Source: Hydractinia symbiolongicarpus (lineage: Eukaryota > Cnidaria > Hydrozoa > Anthoathecata > Hydractiniidae). Taken from it: 64,000 nucleotides of DNA. This document shows positions 43,675 to 55,108 of this stretch, piece after piece; positions within the stretch are counted from its first letter, which is position 1, and each line of letters begins with the position of its first letter. The notes under the pieces are model-generated. The model saw only the letters and a program-made list of their open reading frames with translations, ran no database searches and was not told the DNA's origin. Both the position numbers and the translations under genes were made by a program. Location: contig NC_079875.1 of the NCBI RefSeq assembly GCF_029227915.1, forward strand, positions 20,207,001 to 20,271,000, given 5' to 3'.

Positions 43675-45124
43675 AAAGTATGACATATTTTGCCTGTTTC
43701 AATATGCCGTAGTATCACTAGAAATTGTTGCTTCTAATGTCTGGGTCTTTTCGTTCCCATTTCGTTGCTGTAACATTAGCGTGAAAAACTTTTATTAGTT
43801 AACTCTAAGCTTAAGGCAGTTAGAATGTTTGACAATTTTATGCGGTTGAATAAATCGAACAATGTCGTTCCCAGCAGGCACTGAAGAAAAACTTCAAGAT
43901 ATTCCATGCATTACCTCGCATAAAGATTTCGATATTCTTTGTTTGAATCGCACCGTTTTGGAAACTGCAAGTATCCGACATCGTTGATACTACCAGAAAA
44001 ACTTTAAAGAAATAAAATATTTTCAAACCAAGTAAGGCTGAACTGCCAAATAATCTTTTTCAAAATAAATATAAAAAAATACTTTACATGCGAGCGAACG
44101 TAAACATGTGCGTGTCTTCTTCAACACTTTATTTACAGCATGTGAGTCAAACTTTGTTGTGTTGCAAATGTTCGACATGGTTTCTATTCACATAATGCTC
44201 AAGTGTAGAGTAAAAAGACACTAGTCTTTTTATACAAAAGGATCAGAGTTTTATTAGTTTCTCTAATGGCGGCATGCGTGACAATGCTCTTTTGCTCTAA
44301 ATTCTTACAATAAAGTTTTTTAAAGTCCTATTTTTGTCATTGGTAATAGAACGTTTTTAAGACAAAAAAATTGACCTTTCTTTCCCTTTAAGCTTCTTCA
44401 AATTTATTAAATTCAGTCATCCTTATTGCACAAGAGGTTCGAGTTTGGGATTTTTGTTAATTCCAACCTGTAATACCGTACATATGGAATTAAATCCATC
44501 TAAACCTACAATTTCCCAGTGGAATCTATTTCAACTTCCTATTCTGATAAAGACCTGAGCTCATTATGTCACTTTAAAATCTAGTCATCAATCACTGCCT
44601 AGGGGAATATTAAACCCTCGATTTTCAACGAAATAATTGAATTTTATTTTTATTTTATCAATTAATGTACTTAGGTGGGCATTCTCTTAAATTAGTCAAC
44701 GACTATAGGATGGTCTCCTGCCTTATCCTATTTTTTAATTATTAGCAAATCAAATAATAAATAGCCAAAGATGATTACAATCATTGCCCGTCGATGACAG
44801 CTGTAGTTGTCGAAACGTAGCCTAGAATAAACTTGCTTGTTCATGACATGATATTTATATTATTCAATGCACATCTATATCAATCTACAAGCAGACACTG
44901 AACTGGAACCTTTCTAAAGACTTGGATACATCTGTTACACCTTAACATTAATAAAAAATAAACAGTCGAAATCAGTGGAAAACTAATAATTTAATGGTCA
45001 GGTTTAGCATAGCTCAGGCAAATAATTTCTTTCTTTATTATAATAAAAACAAAGAAAACGTACCTATCCAAATTAATAAAGACAACACTTCCATAAAACG
45101 TAAACTCCCCTAAATACCTATAGG
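43675..45124. other. Non-coding spacer, nothing firm
   Basis: AT-rich. Around 44790-44860 the motif gatgacagctgtagttgtcg-aaacgtagc forms a short hairpin typical of dispersed-element tails. No gene seen. Confidence 0.4.
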
Positions 45125-45370
45125 TTTATAATAGACAATAAGATTGGCTGGAAAGAACACATCAAATTAGTTGCAAGCAAAATGAGACCAGGTGTAGGTA
45201 TCCTTAACAAGCTAAAATATTCTCTTCCTAGAGAGAACTTAAATCTATATACTCTGCTCTTATCCAGTCGCATCTGCAGTATGGGTTGGTAAGTTGGGGT
45301 TAACCAGATACCAAAAGATTGAAAGTTTTAAATAATTTAACATCACAATGTTACGACATTTTAAATCGCC
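45125..45370 (+). pseudogene. LINE reverse transcriptase fragment
   Basis: One frame reads IIDNKIGWKEHIKLVASKMR and GVGILNKLKYSLPRENL. The pattern LG..+D..L.W..HI......+..G+G.+.+.+..LP is the thumb region of Jockey/CR1-like RTs. Stops follow within 30 codons. A relic of about 250 bp. Confidence 0.65.
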
Positions 45371-45396
45371 ATAACCAAGATAGTATAATTACTAGC

Positions 45397-45605
45397 CAAA
45401 GTCCTGTGGAAGAATCCACTGAATCTCTTATCGAGTCCATATGATGGGTGCCAAATAAAAACATAGAACACAGTAATTTGAAGACACCATTTGCATTATT
45501 CTATATCTATAACCCCTGAAACAAAACGTCCAAAAAAATAAGCATGTGCAGCAATAAAAAAAATAATAAGAGAAGAAAGCCCTGGGATTGAGGTTGCCCA
45601 CAATC
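45397..45605. repeat. Dispersed repeat, copy 2 of the 11300-11545 element
   Basis: About 90% identical, same strand, with a short deletion in the poly-A region. Confidence 0.8.
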
Positions 45606-45699
45606 TGCCTTATATTTATATATACTTGCTTTGCCATACCAGAAGTACACTAGGAATCATATCCCCTTATTCTCAATATGTTCTTAGTATTGTGCACAA

Positions 45700-45930
45700 T
45701 CAATTCAAAAATAAATGTTTCAACTCGTATAATTTTTTTGAAACTATACGAATATCTCTATACGAAAAATATTTTTTTGCCAAAAGAATCGTTTCAAATT
45801 CGTTTTAAATCATTTCAAAATAGTTTAAAATCATTTTGTTGAAACGAAAATCGTTTCGCAATGGTTTCGCATTCATTTCATAATCGTCTCACAATATCAA
45901 CATCAATTTAGTTCAAACCGTTTTAAAATC
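45700..45930. repeat. Degenerate array of an atcgtttcaaaa-like motif
   Basis: The 10-12 base motif (a)tcgttt(c/t)(a/g)(a/c)aa and its complement recur about a dozen times without a fixed period. Confidence 0.5.
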
Positions 45931-46028
45931 GCTTTAAATTTAACACCATTATTATTATTATGTTTATCACACGCACCGATTTCTAAAGAAATTTGATTAT
46001 TAAATTTATTCAAAATATCTATATACAT

Positions 46029-46389
46029 CGATCTACAGCGGTGTTTTAGCTTTCTACGATCCTGTTTTTATAATTTGTAAACGATCTACAGCAATGTTTT
46101 AGCTTCGTACGATCGTGTTTTGATGGTTATTAAAAGATCTACGGCAATGTTTTAACTTTATACGATCGTGTTTTGATGATTTTTAAACGACTTGCAGCGA
46201 TGTTTTAGCTTTATACGATCGTGTTTTGGTAATTAAAAAACCATAAAAAAGCGATCGTAAGAAGCTAACATAACGCCGTAGATCGTTTAAAAACCATCAA
46301 AACACGATCGTATGAAGTAAAAACACCGCCGCAGATCGTTTAAAACCATAAAAACAAGATGATAAGAAGCTAAAACATCGCCGTAAATC
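46029..46389. repeat. Inverted tandem array: 4 units forward, 3 reversed
   Basis: Units of about 53 bp contain cgatctacagc(g/a)(g/a)tgtttt-agct and tacgatcgtgttttgat. Four run forward to about 46237, then three run reversed from ccataaaaaagcgatcgtaag. The whole block can fold into a long imperfect hairpin. Confidence 0.8.
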
Positions 46390-46560
46390 CTGTCTTTTTC
46401 AGGAATATATGAGTAGGTGTGCGATGATTAGCATGTGTAAATCAAGTAACGTGTGCGATGTAAAACGCGATGTAAAATCCAGTCTTTTTCAGGAACATTT
46501 GACTAGGTGTGTTATGATTTGCATTGGTAAATCAAGTAACATGTGCGAAAACGTGTAAAT
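46390..46560 (+). repeat. Two ~90-bp tandem units
   Basis: Both share c(t/a)gtctttttcaggaa, taggtgtg(c/t)(g/t)atgatt and gtaaatcaagtaac(g/a)tgtgcga. They abut the inverted array. Confidence 0.75.
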
Positions 46561-46759
46561 CAAGTAACGTGTGTAAAACGCACATGCAAAGAATGTTACG
46601 CATGTGTTACGGGCTCCGAGGTTATTTTTGTTGCACATTCATTTTGCGGTAGAAAAGTGGGGGACGTTTTAAATCGTGAACACCAAACACGATCATCAAG
46701 TAACACTGGCATAGCGAATCTCTCAATCTTAACTTTCTTTTCTACATGTCCGAAATAGT

Positions 46760-47793
46760 ATGCAAGACTATACTGTCATTTTTATATTTACTGTTAATTT
46801 TTCAGGTCATCACAAGCAAATAGGCAAAAATATGCTTTGTTTTCAAATTAAAAACACCATGACAAGTCGTGCGTATTAATATATAGATTATGTTCTAATA
46901 TGAAACAGTTATACACAATAGAATCTTGTAAAACGATTTTTGAACATAACTCCAACAATTCACCAATGAGGGCGCTGACTAGCCGAAAACGGTGTATATG
47001 TGAGGGCAGCCGCAGGCATTTTTTTGGTTTTTTTGTCAAAGTTTTCATCTGTAACTTCATGGAAAAGCCTGGACCCGTCCAAAGGCGCCTGAAATGCAAC
47101 GCTGGCGAGCTCATTGCTCTCATTTAAATTTTGTTAAGAAGAAGGAAGGTGTTATTTGTCGTCGTACTTATTATTATTTGTGGGATTTTAATACAGCTAT
47201 TTGTCAAATATATAATTTGATGTATAAAAACAGTCTTCCACTACCACTGCTCGACATTAAAAGAATAAGTTATACATTTTAAAAAACAATTTTCGTTTTT
47301 CGTTTTTAAACTTCTTAAATGCTATCTTTAAAAACATTTATATCGCTGCTTTTCGCTTTTAAACTTTTAAAATGCAATCTAAACTTTTATATTTAATTAC
47401 TGCAATAAAATTTTCAAAAGAGTTCGCGCAAAATAGATTGCTAAAATTGATCTTGCAACCTATTGTTATTAAAAACAAATGATCGCGTGGGGTCATTGTT
47501 TAACAGCGAGGCAATTATTTTCTTAAAAAAAACAAAAGCTATCGCAATGTTATTGTTCTATGTAACTATTCATCCAAGTTTCGCGTCCGCGGTAGATTAC
47601 ATTCAGACTGTACTGTATATACTCTCGTACTCACCTTCGCAAAACATATTCACAAAGCTAGCACTACCCTTCATAGAGAAATGATGGAACCAGACAGGCA
47701 ACAAACAGGGGTCCTTTTCTCCCTCCTAAATTTAAAACATTCCCTCTTTCTTACCACTGATCCTTTTACTGACAAATAAATATAGCAAATCCT
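46760..47793. other. Spacer, short GC-richer island at 46965-47115
   Basis: The island (gagggcgctgactagccg and aggcgcctgaaatgcaacg) stands out from the AT-rich background, but both strands are open over it and neither frame is recognisable. It could be a promoter or 5' UTR. Nothing else seen. Confidence 0.35.
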
Positions 47794-47796
47794 TAA

Positions 47797-48480
47797 ACAG
47801 TACAGGATCTTTTCCCAATCGGGTTACTCTACCCCAATCGGGGTAAATCACCCTATCAAGTGAGTGCGAAACCACGTGATTGGGAGAAACTCACCTAAAT
47901 TGGGGGAGTGTTTTTCTTGCTTAAAATTTCGTTTAAAAAGGGCTAGCTGCTGGCTAAAAGTGCAATATAATTCTTGTTTATATTAAATCATAACTTATTT
48001 TGCGCCTATTCACCGATTAAAAAAAAATTCACCTTGCTGTTAACGCTATTATACTTCTTAAGTTGAATTGACTATATACATGGTGCATATTTTCAGTCCA
48101 GGTCGCACATATTGAGGCTCTGAAGCTCGTTTTAGTTGTCTTGTAGACATGCAGTTGGAGTTAGTTTGAAGCCAGTATAGAGAGAAAAATGTGCATATTT
48201 TTTATCATGTGACACAAATTATAGTAGAGAGATATTGGTATCTTTGGCATAGCCAGCTAGCTATTTCTAGACCTTAAGCTCGCTAGGTGATAGGCGAGAA
48301 CTAAGTTTCTCTCAAGCCCCTTTGGTTTGTTTATGTATTTTGCTAGCTAAAAATTTACCACCAGTTATGACTCAGTCGATCGGGTGGTCATGAAAAATTG
48401 CAGCCAGTGTCAACTTACTCAATTGGGTGGTTTACTCAATCAGGGGACACTCACCCGATCAGGGAAAGAACCTGTACTGT
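47797..48480. mobile_element. 684-bp TIR element, TSD TAA
   Basis: ACAGTACAGG at 47797 and CCTGTACTGT at 48480 begin imperfect TIRs of about 55 bp with repeated caatcggg boxes. TAA is duplicated at 47794-47796 and 48481-48483. No coding sequence; non-autonomous. Confidence 0.75.
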
Positions 48481-48483
48481 TAA

Positions 48484-49289
48484 CTGACTGTAGTAGATCA
48501 AAATCATCCATATCTAATAAATTACACAAAATATTTTCACAGGATAATATTCTTTATCTAACTGTTATGTTGTTTTTTATCCAAGATTACCTAGTACTAT
48601 GTATCTTTATTATATAGTATCCTATAACTAGTCATGATGAAGTAAAATGTCCCCCAAACTTTTTTTAGTGAACCGTATTAAGTGTGAAATTTTCTTCTTT
48701 TGCGCTATAGTTTTTATGTAAATATTTTATTTAAAACGGTTTAGTTACTAATATATTATATACACGACTCAGAGAGCCTATATCTGGTTGTCATCGTGTA
48801 TAAACGTTTAATGTACACAGTCTTAAAAAACGAATTATATATAGCTACTTACCTACTTACTTTCCAAAAACACGACTAACCATTTTGAATGTTTTGGCGG
48901 TTACGTTTTGGGTGGGAGCAAAGGCAATGTTTTTAATCTTTTTCTCGTCCTCTTTGTTGTTGCCAACAAGGAATTTGGTGCAAGACTTGTTTCCTTTTTT
49001 TCTTTTTGTCCTTTTTTTCCTTTTTTCTTCCCTTTTTCTTCTCCTTTTCTTTTCTATCTAATTTTTTTTCCTCAATCGTTTATGTTGGGAACAATTATCT
49101 ATCTTGCTTAATAAATCTTCTTTCTTGAATGAACGATGACATATGTTCCAGCCCGTGTTGTCCTCTACACCATCTTGGGCAGCATTTTCGCGTTCTGTAA
49201 ATTACCTAACTTGGCACTGTGCTAGTCAGAAATCACACAACCCTACAAACGCAAGGAAGCGGTAAAACTTTGTGGAAGGAGAGGTACAG
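48484..49289. other. Non-coding spacer
   Basis: A poly-pyrimidine block (tttttctttttgtcc...) at 48995-49080 is the only feature of note. Confidence 0.4.
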
Positions 49290-50129
49290 TTGTACAGGCG
49301 CGGACCAGGGTTAGTCAGATAAGTCGCGTGACTAAGTGTAAATTTGACGAAAAATGTTAGCCAAGCGAATGATGTCGACGATCCAGGTGTTGCATACGGA
49401 GCGCGTTAAAAAATCAGATTGTAATTCATGTACGGCGAAAAGCCATGGTTCACAGCCCTCTCCATTTCGCCTATGGCGATGGGACGTCAAAGCTGTGACG
49501 TCGCTACCATATAGACTGAGAGGGTTGCAAGTTATAGCTTACAGATTTTGACTGATTCATTTTGACTAATCAGTCACTCAGTCAGTCAAAAATCAAATAG
49601 CTATGGCCCGCAACCCTCCCCATCTCACCTAAGGGGCATGTGACGTCAAAATCGTGACGTAATTTTCACACAAATAGTCTTTTCTTAAGGGACACTGGCG
49701 TGAAAACATACGTGTAATAAACAACCTCTAAATCATTTTTTTTGTCCTTAAAATTTCATCTTTTATAAAAGTTACTTTAAAAGTAACTTGTGAAATATAT
49801 TTTCACACTCTATGCGTAGTCCAACAATATGTGGCCCGCAGCCGGCGTAGGAAATTTAGGTTCCGTATAGCGTGGTTACTTATAACCTGTTAGGCTATAG
49901 TTTTAATTGCTATGGTTCTGAAGCAACAACACGGAAGCAAACAACAACAATGACAGATAATGTTAGAAGTATATTTCTCTTGTTTCATGTCATAACTACA
50001 CTTGAGTTTGGGGAAAGGAGGGGGATGTCAGGTTTGGTATCAGGGGGGCCCAAACCAGATGCGTGTGTTTCCATCCTTACCCTTAGTAAGACGTATCTCG
50101 TGGAAACATCTGCGTATCTCGTGGAAACG

Positions 50130-50642
50130 CTAACTCAGCAACTCGCTTGGAAATTGCCTATATCTGAGCGACTCACTTGGAAATCGCCTACACCTCAGCA
50201 ACTCACTTGGAAATTGCCTACATCTGAGCGACTCACTCGGAAATCGCCTACACCTCAGCAACTCGCTTGGAAATTGCCTACCTCTCCGCGACTCACTTGG
50301 AAATCGCCTACAACTCAGCAACTCGCTTGGAAATTGCCTACCTCTCCGCGACTCACTTGGAAATCGCCTACACCTCAGCAACTCGCTTGGAAATTGCCTA
50401 CTACCTGCTATGCGTATCTCGTGGAAACGCACCTCATTTGTTAGGGAAACAAACGCATCTTCATCCCATTTGGCTGACGAAGGAAGCCCGACATCCCCAC
50501 CAGCGCGGGTCAACAGCGCTTCTACCTCTGGACAAAAAACTTGGCAATCGCAAGTAGCCAAATTTGGATCACCAAGAAAACCTTGAGGCAAGAGCACTGG
50601 TGTAAGCGAGCGCGCGTCTTTGATGCCAATTGATCCCTCCAT
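50130..50642 (-). CDS. Hypothetical ORF, unique head plus 10-residue repeats
   Basis: The ATG at 50642 opens MEGSIGIKDARSLTPVLLPQ, then a 90-residue unique part with CDCQVFCPEVEALL, then about nine copies of a decapeptide (RRFPSESLRC/RQFPSELLRC). It is more GC-rich than its surroundings and has a plausible Met. The repeat part is open because of its period. The unique head is the better argument for a real gene. No family recognised. Confidence 0.35.
   Translation of the reverse strand: MEGSIGIKDARSLTPVLLPQGFLGDPNLATCDCQVFCPEVEALLTRAGGDVGLPSSAKWDEDAFVSLTNEVRFHEIRIAGSRQFPSELLRCRRFPSESRRGRQFPSELLSCRRFPSESRRGRQFPSELLRCRRFPSESLRCRQFPSELLRCRRFPSESLRYRQFPSELLS
50132..50401. repeat. 30-bp minisatellite, 9 units, 60-bp higher-order period
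   Basis: Alternating units end ggaaattgccta and ggaaatcgccta; two alternating 30-mers make a 60-bp pair. Because 30 is a multiple of three and no stops occur, frames on both strands stay open. Confidence 0.9.
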
Positions 50643-51304
50643 CTTGCGTTGTAGATCGTTGCGTGTTGTAGTTCGTAGTATCGTTGCGTGTTATAGTTCG
50701 TTGTAGAAGACCCTCTGGGGCTACATCAATTGGTATCGTATGCACTCGTCATGTGTCGGATGATGGTCCGGTTATCGAGTTAACATAAGGGTCGTGGTTG
50801 ATTGTAGAATTAGTTAATATGGTGACAGTTGTGGACATTGATGCCAGTACGTGAAGTGATTGATGTACATAAAAGAAAAAGAAAAAATATATAATAACAG
50901 GGTGGGTGGGTGGGCAAACCAAACTATTAGCAAAATGTGATGATGGAAACTAGTTGACTTTAGCTGCTCCCATTTTTTAGGTAGGCAAGGCAATCTTAGG
51001 GGCCTGGATCTACAACAGTATTGGTTAGTTACCTTGAGGGCCCCTAGTGTTCATGCCTTGTGACCACCCTTTTCACTAGTCTACCATTCTAGATTTGGAA
51101 TAACATTGAGTTTCTAAAGTATATCCTTCAATGATGCTAGTAGCCATCTTTGTTGACACTTCAATACAATGCAATCAAAGCCAAGCCTCTCAACAAGGTA
51201 TAAGTACTTACTTCAGCAACCGCAATTAACATGTAGTGAACTGTTGGTCCACCACCATTTAACTCCCATCCGTCAGGATTAGTCAAAGACTCACGCCTTT
51301 TGGC

Positions 51305-51901
51305 TTGATTTCTTTTATTCTTCGTTTAAAGATCCTTCAAGATGACATTATGCTATTTTGTCCAGAAAGTAATCGTACAAGATTAATTGATGTTTGTAAA
51401 ACCCGTTGGGCTGCTAGAATAGAAGGGCTCCATATCTTTGAAGAGCTTTATATTGCTATCGTCAAAACTCTGGAACTGATGGACCAGAATTTAGATAAAC
51501 AAATAGGTATTAACACCCAATCGAAGGCTGGACCATTACTTCTCTCTCTTAAGTCATTTGTACATCTAGTGGCATTAGTTATTACAAGGCACATTTGTGA
51601 TTTAATGCTTCCTGTAACAAAGCTTTTGCAATCAAAGACTGAAACAGATATTTTGGATGGTTGTGAACTTATTAATTCTTTAAAAAACTTAACAATGTCG
51701 ATAAGAAACAATATAGATTATCATAATGAATGGTATTCATCAGCCATTGATTTAGCCTCAAAAGTTGATATTCTAGAATACAAAAAAAAAACTTGTGGCG
51801 GACAAACAACACGTTCAAATGTTACTGCAGATTCACCATCGCAATATTACAAACGTGTGATCACAATTCCTTTTATTGCCACACGTCATTTTTCCATGTA
51901 A
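51305..51901 (+). pseudogene. hAT transposase, C-terminal half (ZMYM1-like)
   Basis: 198 codons: CPESNRTRLIDVCKTRWAAR, then SFVHLVALVITRHICDLMLP, NNIDYHNEWYSSAIDLASKV, then KTCGGQTTRSNV and QYYKRVITIPFI. This is the insertion and helical region of hAT transposases in the group annotated as zinc finger MYM-type protein 1-like. The N-terminal zinc fingers and first catalytic Asp are missing, as is the C-terminal dimerisation motif. Confidence 0.75.
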
Positions 51902-52637
51902 TTGGTCCAGCCTTCCCTTTTTCTGATTCCTTCTAAATAAATAAATAATAAAGTGTAATTAAGTAAGTCCCTAATATAGTATATAAATAATTAACATACC
52001 TTTTTTTATCACACTTTATCCGTCTACTCATTATTATATCGTTCCTGTACATCTGAACAAATGCATGGGTTGAGGTGTGTATGTATCATATCACATGTAT
52101 GTACATTTCATCTTCATTATCCTGATATTTCCATATTCTTTTGTTTTTGTTATGATTGTGTTTAATTTTGCTGTCCATGGCTGGTGTGATCATTTGATTC
52201 ACCTAGTCATGCTGATGAAGCCTGATATTGGCAGAAACAGCAAGAGTTTATAAATATTAAAATATATTCACAATTGTCTCACTTTATTGTAGTTAATCCC
52301 TGTTAATTTTAGTGCTTTTATCTATCTAAAATAAGACGTGTAAGACGGAAAGTTTATTTATAAAAAATGTTCTTAGGAGATTTTCTTATAGCTTAGCGTT
52401 TCTTTTCGTCAATTTTATTAATAACTAGATAAATCGGAAGACAATTTTTGGCGATTTTTGTACCCGCAAAGCTTAAATTAGCGAAAGTTTCTGGGGCTAC
52501 GCCCCATACCCCACCTGGAGGGCTTACAGCGCCTCTCAGGACCCCCAGCTGCTAAATTCAAGACTAGTCCAAATATTGCTGCGCAGCAGCAATATTTTGA
52601 CTAAGTCTTGAAAAAGTCTGGATCCGCCCCTGTTGTA

Positions 52638-53652
52638 TTTAAACATAGGTTATTGTAGCTATTACAGCTTATGTAAATAAGTTTTAACTGGAAGAAAAAC
52701 CCATCTTTGTATAAAGTTGTTTGTCCATACTTTAAAGTGATGTATATATATATATACTTTTTTTTAATACTTTTTAGGGAAAGTTTTTAACGCTATAGCA
52801 CATCTATATTATAATATATATAAATAAAATTTAAAATAAGTAATTATAATTGGCATGCTTATTTCATGCATTTTGTTCGATTCAGATTCTAAATGGAAGA
52901 ACCGCTGTATCATATAGCTTAATTAGGTGACATACATCTAAATTAGGAGGTAGAAAAAGTTTTTCCTCGATTTCTCGAAAAATGTAAGTTTTAGCAGAAT
53001 CACCGCTGCAGCTCTTTTATCGTCAGTTTGACCACTATATTATAAAAGAGGAACGGTATTTCCAGCACCCCAGGTTCAAAAGATATGGACTATAAACAAT
53101 GGTTCATTGTTAGCGATAGTCTATTTAAGCTGTTCTGCATCTTAGTTAGGATGTCACGTCATGTGATACATCCTATTTAAGCGGTTTTTTTTAAAACTTC
53201 AAGTTTAGCGGATCTCCCCGGGGTGCTACGAAAAAACTAATATATTGGAGATGTTTATATGCACGTAAATATTGGATTTATTCAGTTAGATAGATGCTAA
53301 AATTTAGTTAAATGTGTGTTTTAGACGATCAAAGTTTTGTACATCTTCACTAAGTTGTAAAACGCCTAATTATATCATACATCCTAATTAAGCTGACATC
53401 TAAATTAAGCTGTACAGCTTAATTAAGAGGATTTCCCTGACTGCCTGAGTCACTTGATAATGTAGAATTTTTTAAATATTTATTGCATTTAAAACAGATG
53501 AAAACAAGATATATCAACATGTATATGTATATAAATGTAGTTTCTGGCAGTATTTGGCTTACCTATCAATAGAGGAATTTAGTTTTTACTTTACCTGTAA
53601 TTTTGAAATTGAAATAACACATACCATAATACTTGTTCTGTCTACTATATAG
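52638..53652. other. Spacer with repeated cttaattaag-type motifs
   Basis: Between 52915 and 53440 the string (a)tctaaattaagct / agcttaattagg occurs at least six times in both orientations, as if this were a decayed TIR element. Otherwise AT-rich and non-coding. Confidence 0.4.
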
Positions 53653-54011
53653 GGGAAACAGACTCCATCAGAGAAGAAGAAGAAGAAGAAGAGGAAATGT
53701 GGATGGAACGATTGCTAAAGCTTAAAAGAAACGGCAGTCTTGACAACATTTTCTTTGACGCAATCAATCCGGAAAAAAATATTCTTCTGACACTGAAGTC
53801 TGGCGGTGCAGGTAGAGTTGCAGCCAGAGTTGCAGCCAACATAGAATACCATTTAAAAAGGGATTCAAAGTTAGGCAAAGAACTTGATGAATTCCCCTCA
53901 AGTTCTCAACCAAATGCAATAATGCGTAGTTTAAATAAACTATTTTGTCACCAGCTGACATTTTCACTGAGAAATGCAGATATACTGCAGTTATATAGCA
54001 GCCAAAATTAG
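53653..54011 (+). CDS. Possible terminal exon with poly-Glu run
   Basis: After an acceptor-like ctactatatag, the frame reads GETDSIREEEEEEEEM, then ERLLKLKRNGSLDNIFFDAI, SGGAGRVAARVAANIEYHLK, to a stop at 54009-54011. Composition is protein-like and helical. I find no matching upstream exon nearby, and the poly-Glu is a GAA microsatellite. Could be an exon of an unrelated gene or a fossil. Confidence 0.35.
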
Positions 54012-54754
54012 CACAATTATAGATAATTGCCTTGGATATTTTATTATATGTGACGCAATAAAAGTTAGGAACGAAAAGCTGTTTGTTATTCTAAATATCT
54101 ATAGCTTGAAGATGTGTCAAATCATAAACCACTGCCCGCTAGACAAGTCCGTCAAACAGCCTACTCCCAAGATAGGATGTGGTTTTTATGCCACCCCGCT
54201 GTGGGCAAACCTTTTAAGGTAGCGGTGTGGCAAATTACATCTCTTCTGTATGAAGCTTTTTTTTTCAACTTTCCTTTTAAAAAAACATAAAAGCATATAT
54301 GTACTTGTTAACAAAAGTTGGTTCTACAATATTATGAAAAAAAAAAATTAAAATGTTGTAACAAAAAAAATATAGTCGAAAGTCTTAAAAAATGGGTGTG
54401 GCCAACTGTGAAGGGATTTGTCTCAAAAGTTTACAGAAAAAAAAATATGTCCACATGTTCAGCATAGTCTGAATTTAAATCGCGTGTCTCATTTTTTTCT
54501 CAACTTTAATCGTTTTGAAAATATACCGTAAATCATCGTAAAACTTTTTTTTTCCTTTTTCTTTCAATCACTTTTGCATCCAAATCCGCTGACCAAAAAT
54601 TAAAATGAGACATGCGATTAGAGATCAAACACTCGTGAAGCCGAAAACGAAAGTTTCATGACGTCATCTAATGTATTTTTGAGACAGATCCCTTTTAAGA
54701 GGAGTAGGCAACCGAAAATTTTACGAAAAAATTATTTAGAGATATACGTTAACG
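54012..54754. other. Non-coding spacer
   Basis: AT-rich with poly-A/T runs. No gene seen. Confidence 0.4.
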
Positions 54755-55108
54755 AAGTTTTTGTAGATTAGTGGTTATAGCTTTCGTACTCTGTGCGGGA
54801 GACCGGGGTTCGATTACTCTTGACGGCGATTCAACATGGGCGAGTGAATGTTACCAAAGCCCCGGGTTAACCCAAGCCATGTGAGGGAAATTGGGGAGAT
54901 GGCACACTGTGTGAGCCGTTGGATGTTGCCGGGAGTTGTCTAGTAGAGCGTGGGCCCTACTAATTGGGTCTGCGTAGCTCAAAATGAGCATTAAATACTC
55001 TAGGACTCTCCATCTAAGCCATGGCCCCTCCTGGAAATAATAGACAGGGTATATCCCTCGATATTTGTGAGGCTAGCCATGTAAAATATGCACATCTATC
55101 TATCTATC
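54755..55108 (+). mobile_element. tRNA-derived SINE with (ATCT)n tail
   Basis: Box A-like tagattagtgg (54764-54774) and box B GGTTCGATTAC (54807-54817) sit 32 bp apart, as in Pol III tRNA promoters. The body of about 240 bp (tgttaccaaagccccgggtt... gaggctagccatgtaaaat) ends in an atct microsatellite at 55092-55108. It is GC-richer than its surroundings. The tail probably matches a partner LINE. Confidence 0.8.

Larger units (their letters stand above)
49907..51258. mobile_element. 1.35-kb insertion inside hAT copy 1, TTAA-flanked
   Basis: Copy 2 reads through this point without a gap. In copy 1, TTAA (or TTTAA) flanks the extra sequence at 49903-49906 and 51259-51262. TTAA duplications are the mark of piggyBac-type elements, but I see no piggyBac TIRs. 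It contains the minisatellite and a GC-richer frame. Confidence 0.6.
49295..52632 (+). mobile_element. hAT-type transposon, copy 1 (plus orientation), TSD TTGTA
   Basis: It begins CAGGCGCGGACCAGGG and ends with the complement of CAGGGGCGGATCCAGAC. TTGTA is present at 49290-49294 and 52633-52637. The first 610 bp and last 580 bp match copy 2 (56686-59340) in reverse. Internally, a transposase C-terminal half remains at 51305-51901, and a 1.35-kb insertion is present. CAG.GGCGGATC ends are typical of hAT; a 5-bp duplication suits the hAT subgroup with 5-bp sites. Confidence 0.85.

Noticed and set aside
46848-47127. Overlapping frames on both strands in the GC-richer patch
   Set aside because: Both strands are open only because of base composition; no start context, splice sites or motifs decide between them.
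49872-50444. Plus-strand 190-codon frame through the minisatellite
   Set aside because: Its length comes from the 30-bp period without stops; the head spans the insertion junction of the hAT copy and has no coding character.
53653-54240. Extension of the poly-Glu frame into a second exon ending near 54222
   Set aside because: A stop at 54009 closes the first frame and no donor precedes it; the second frame has no independent support.
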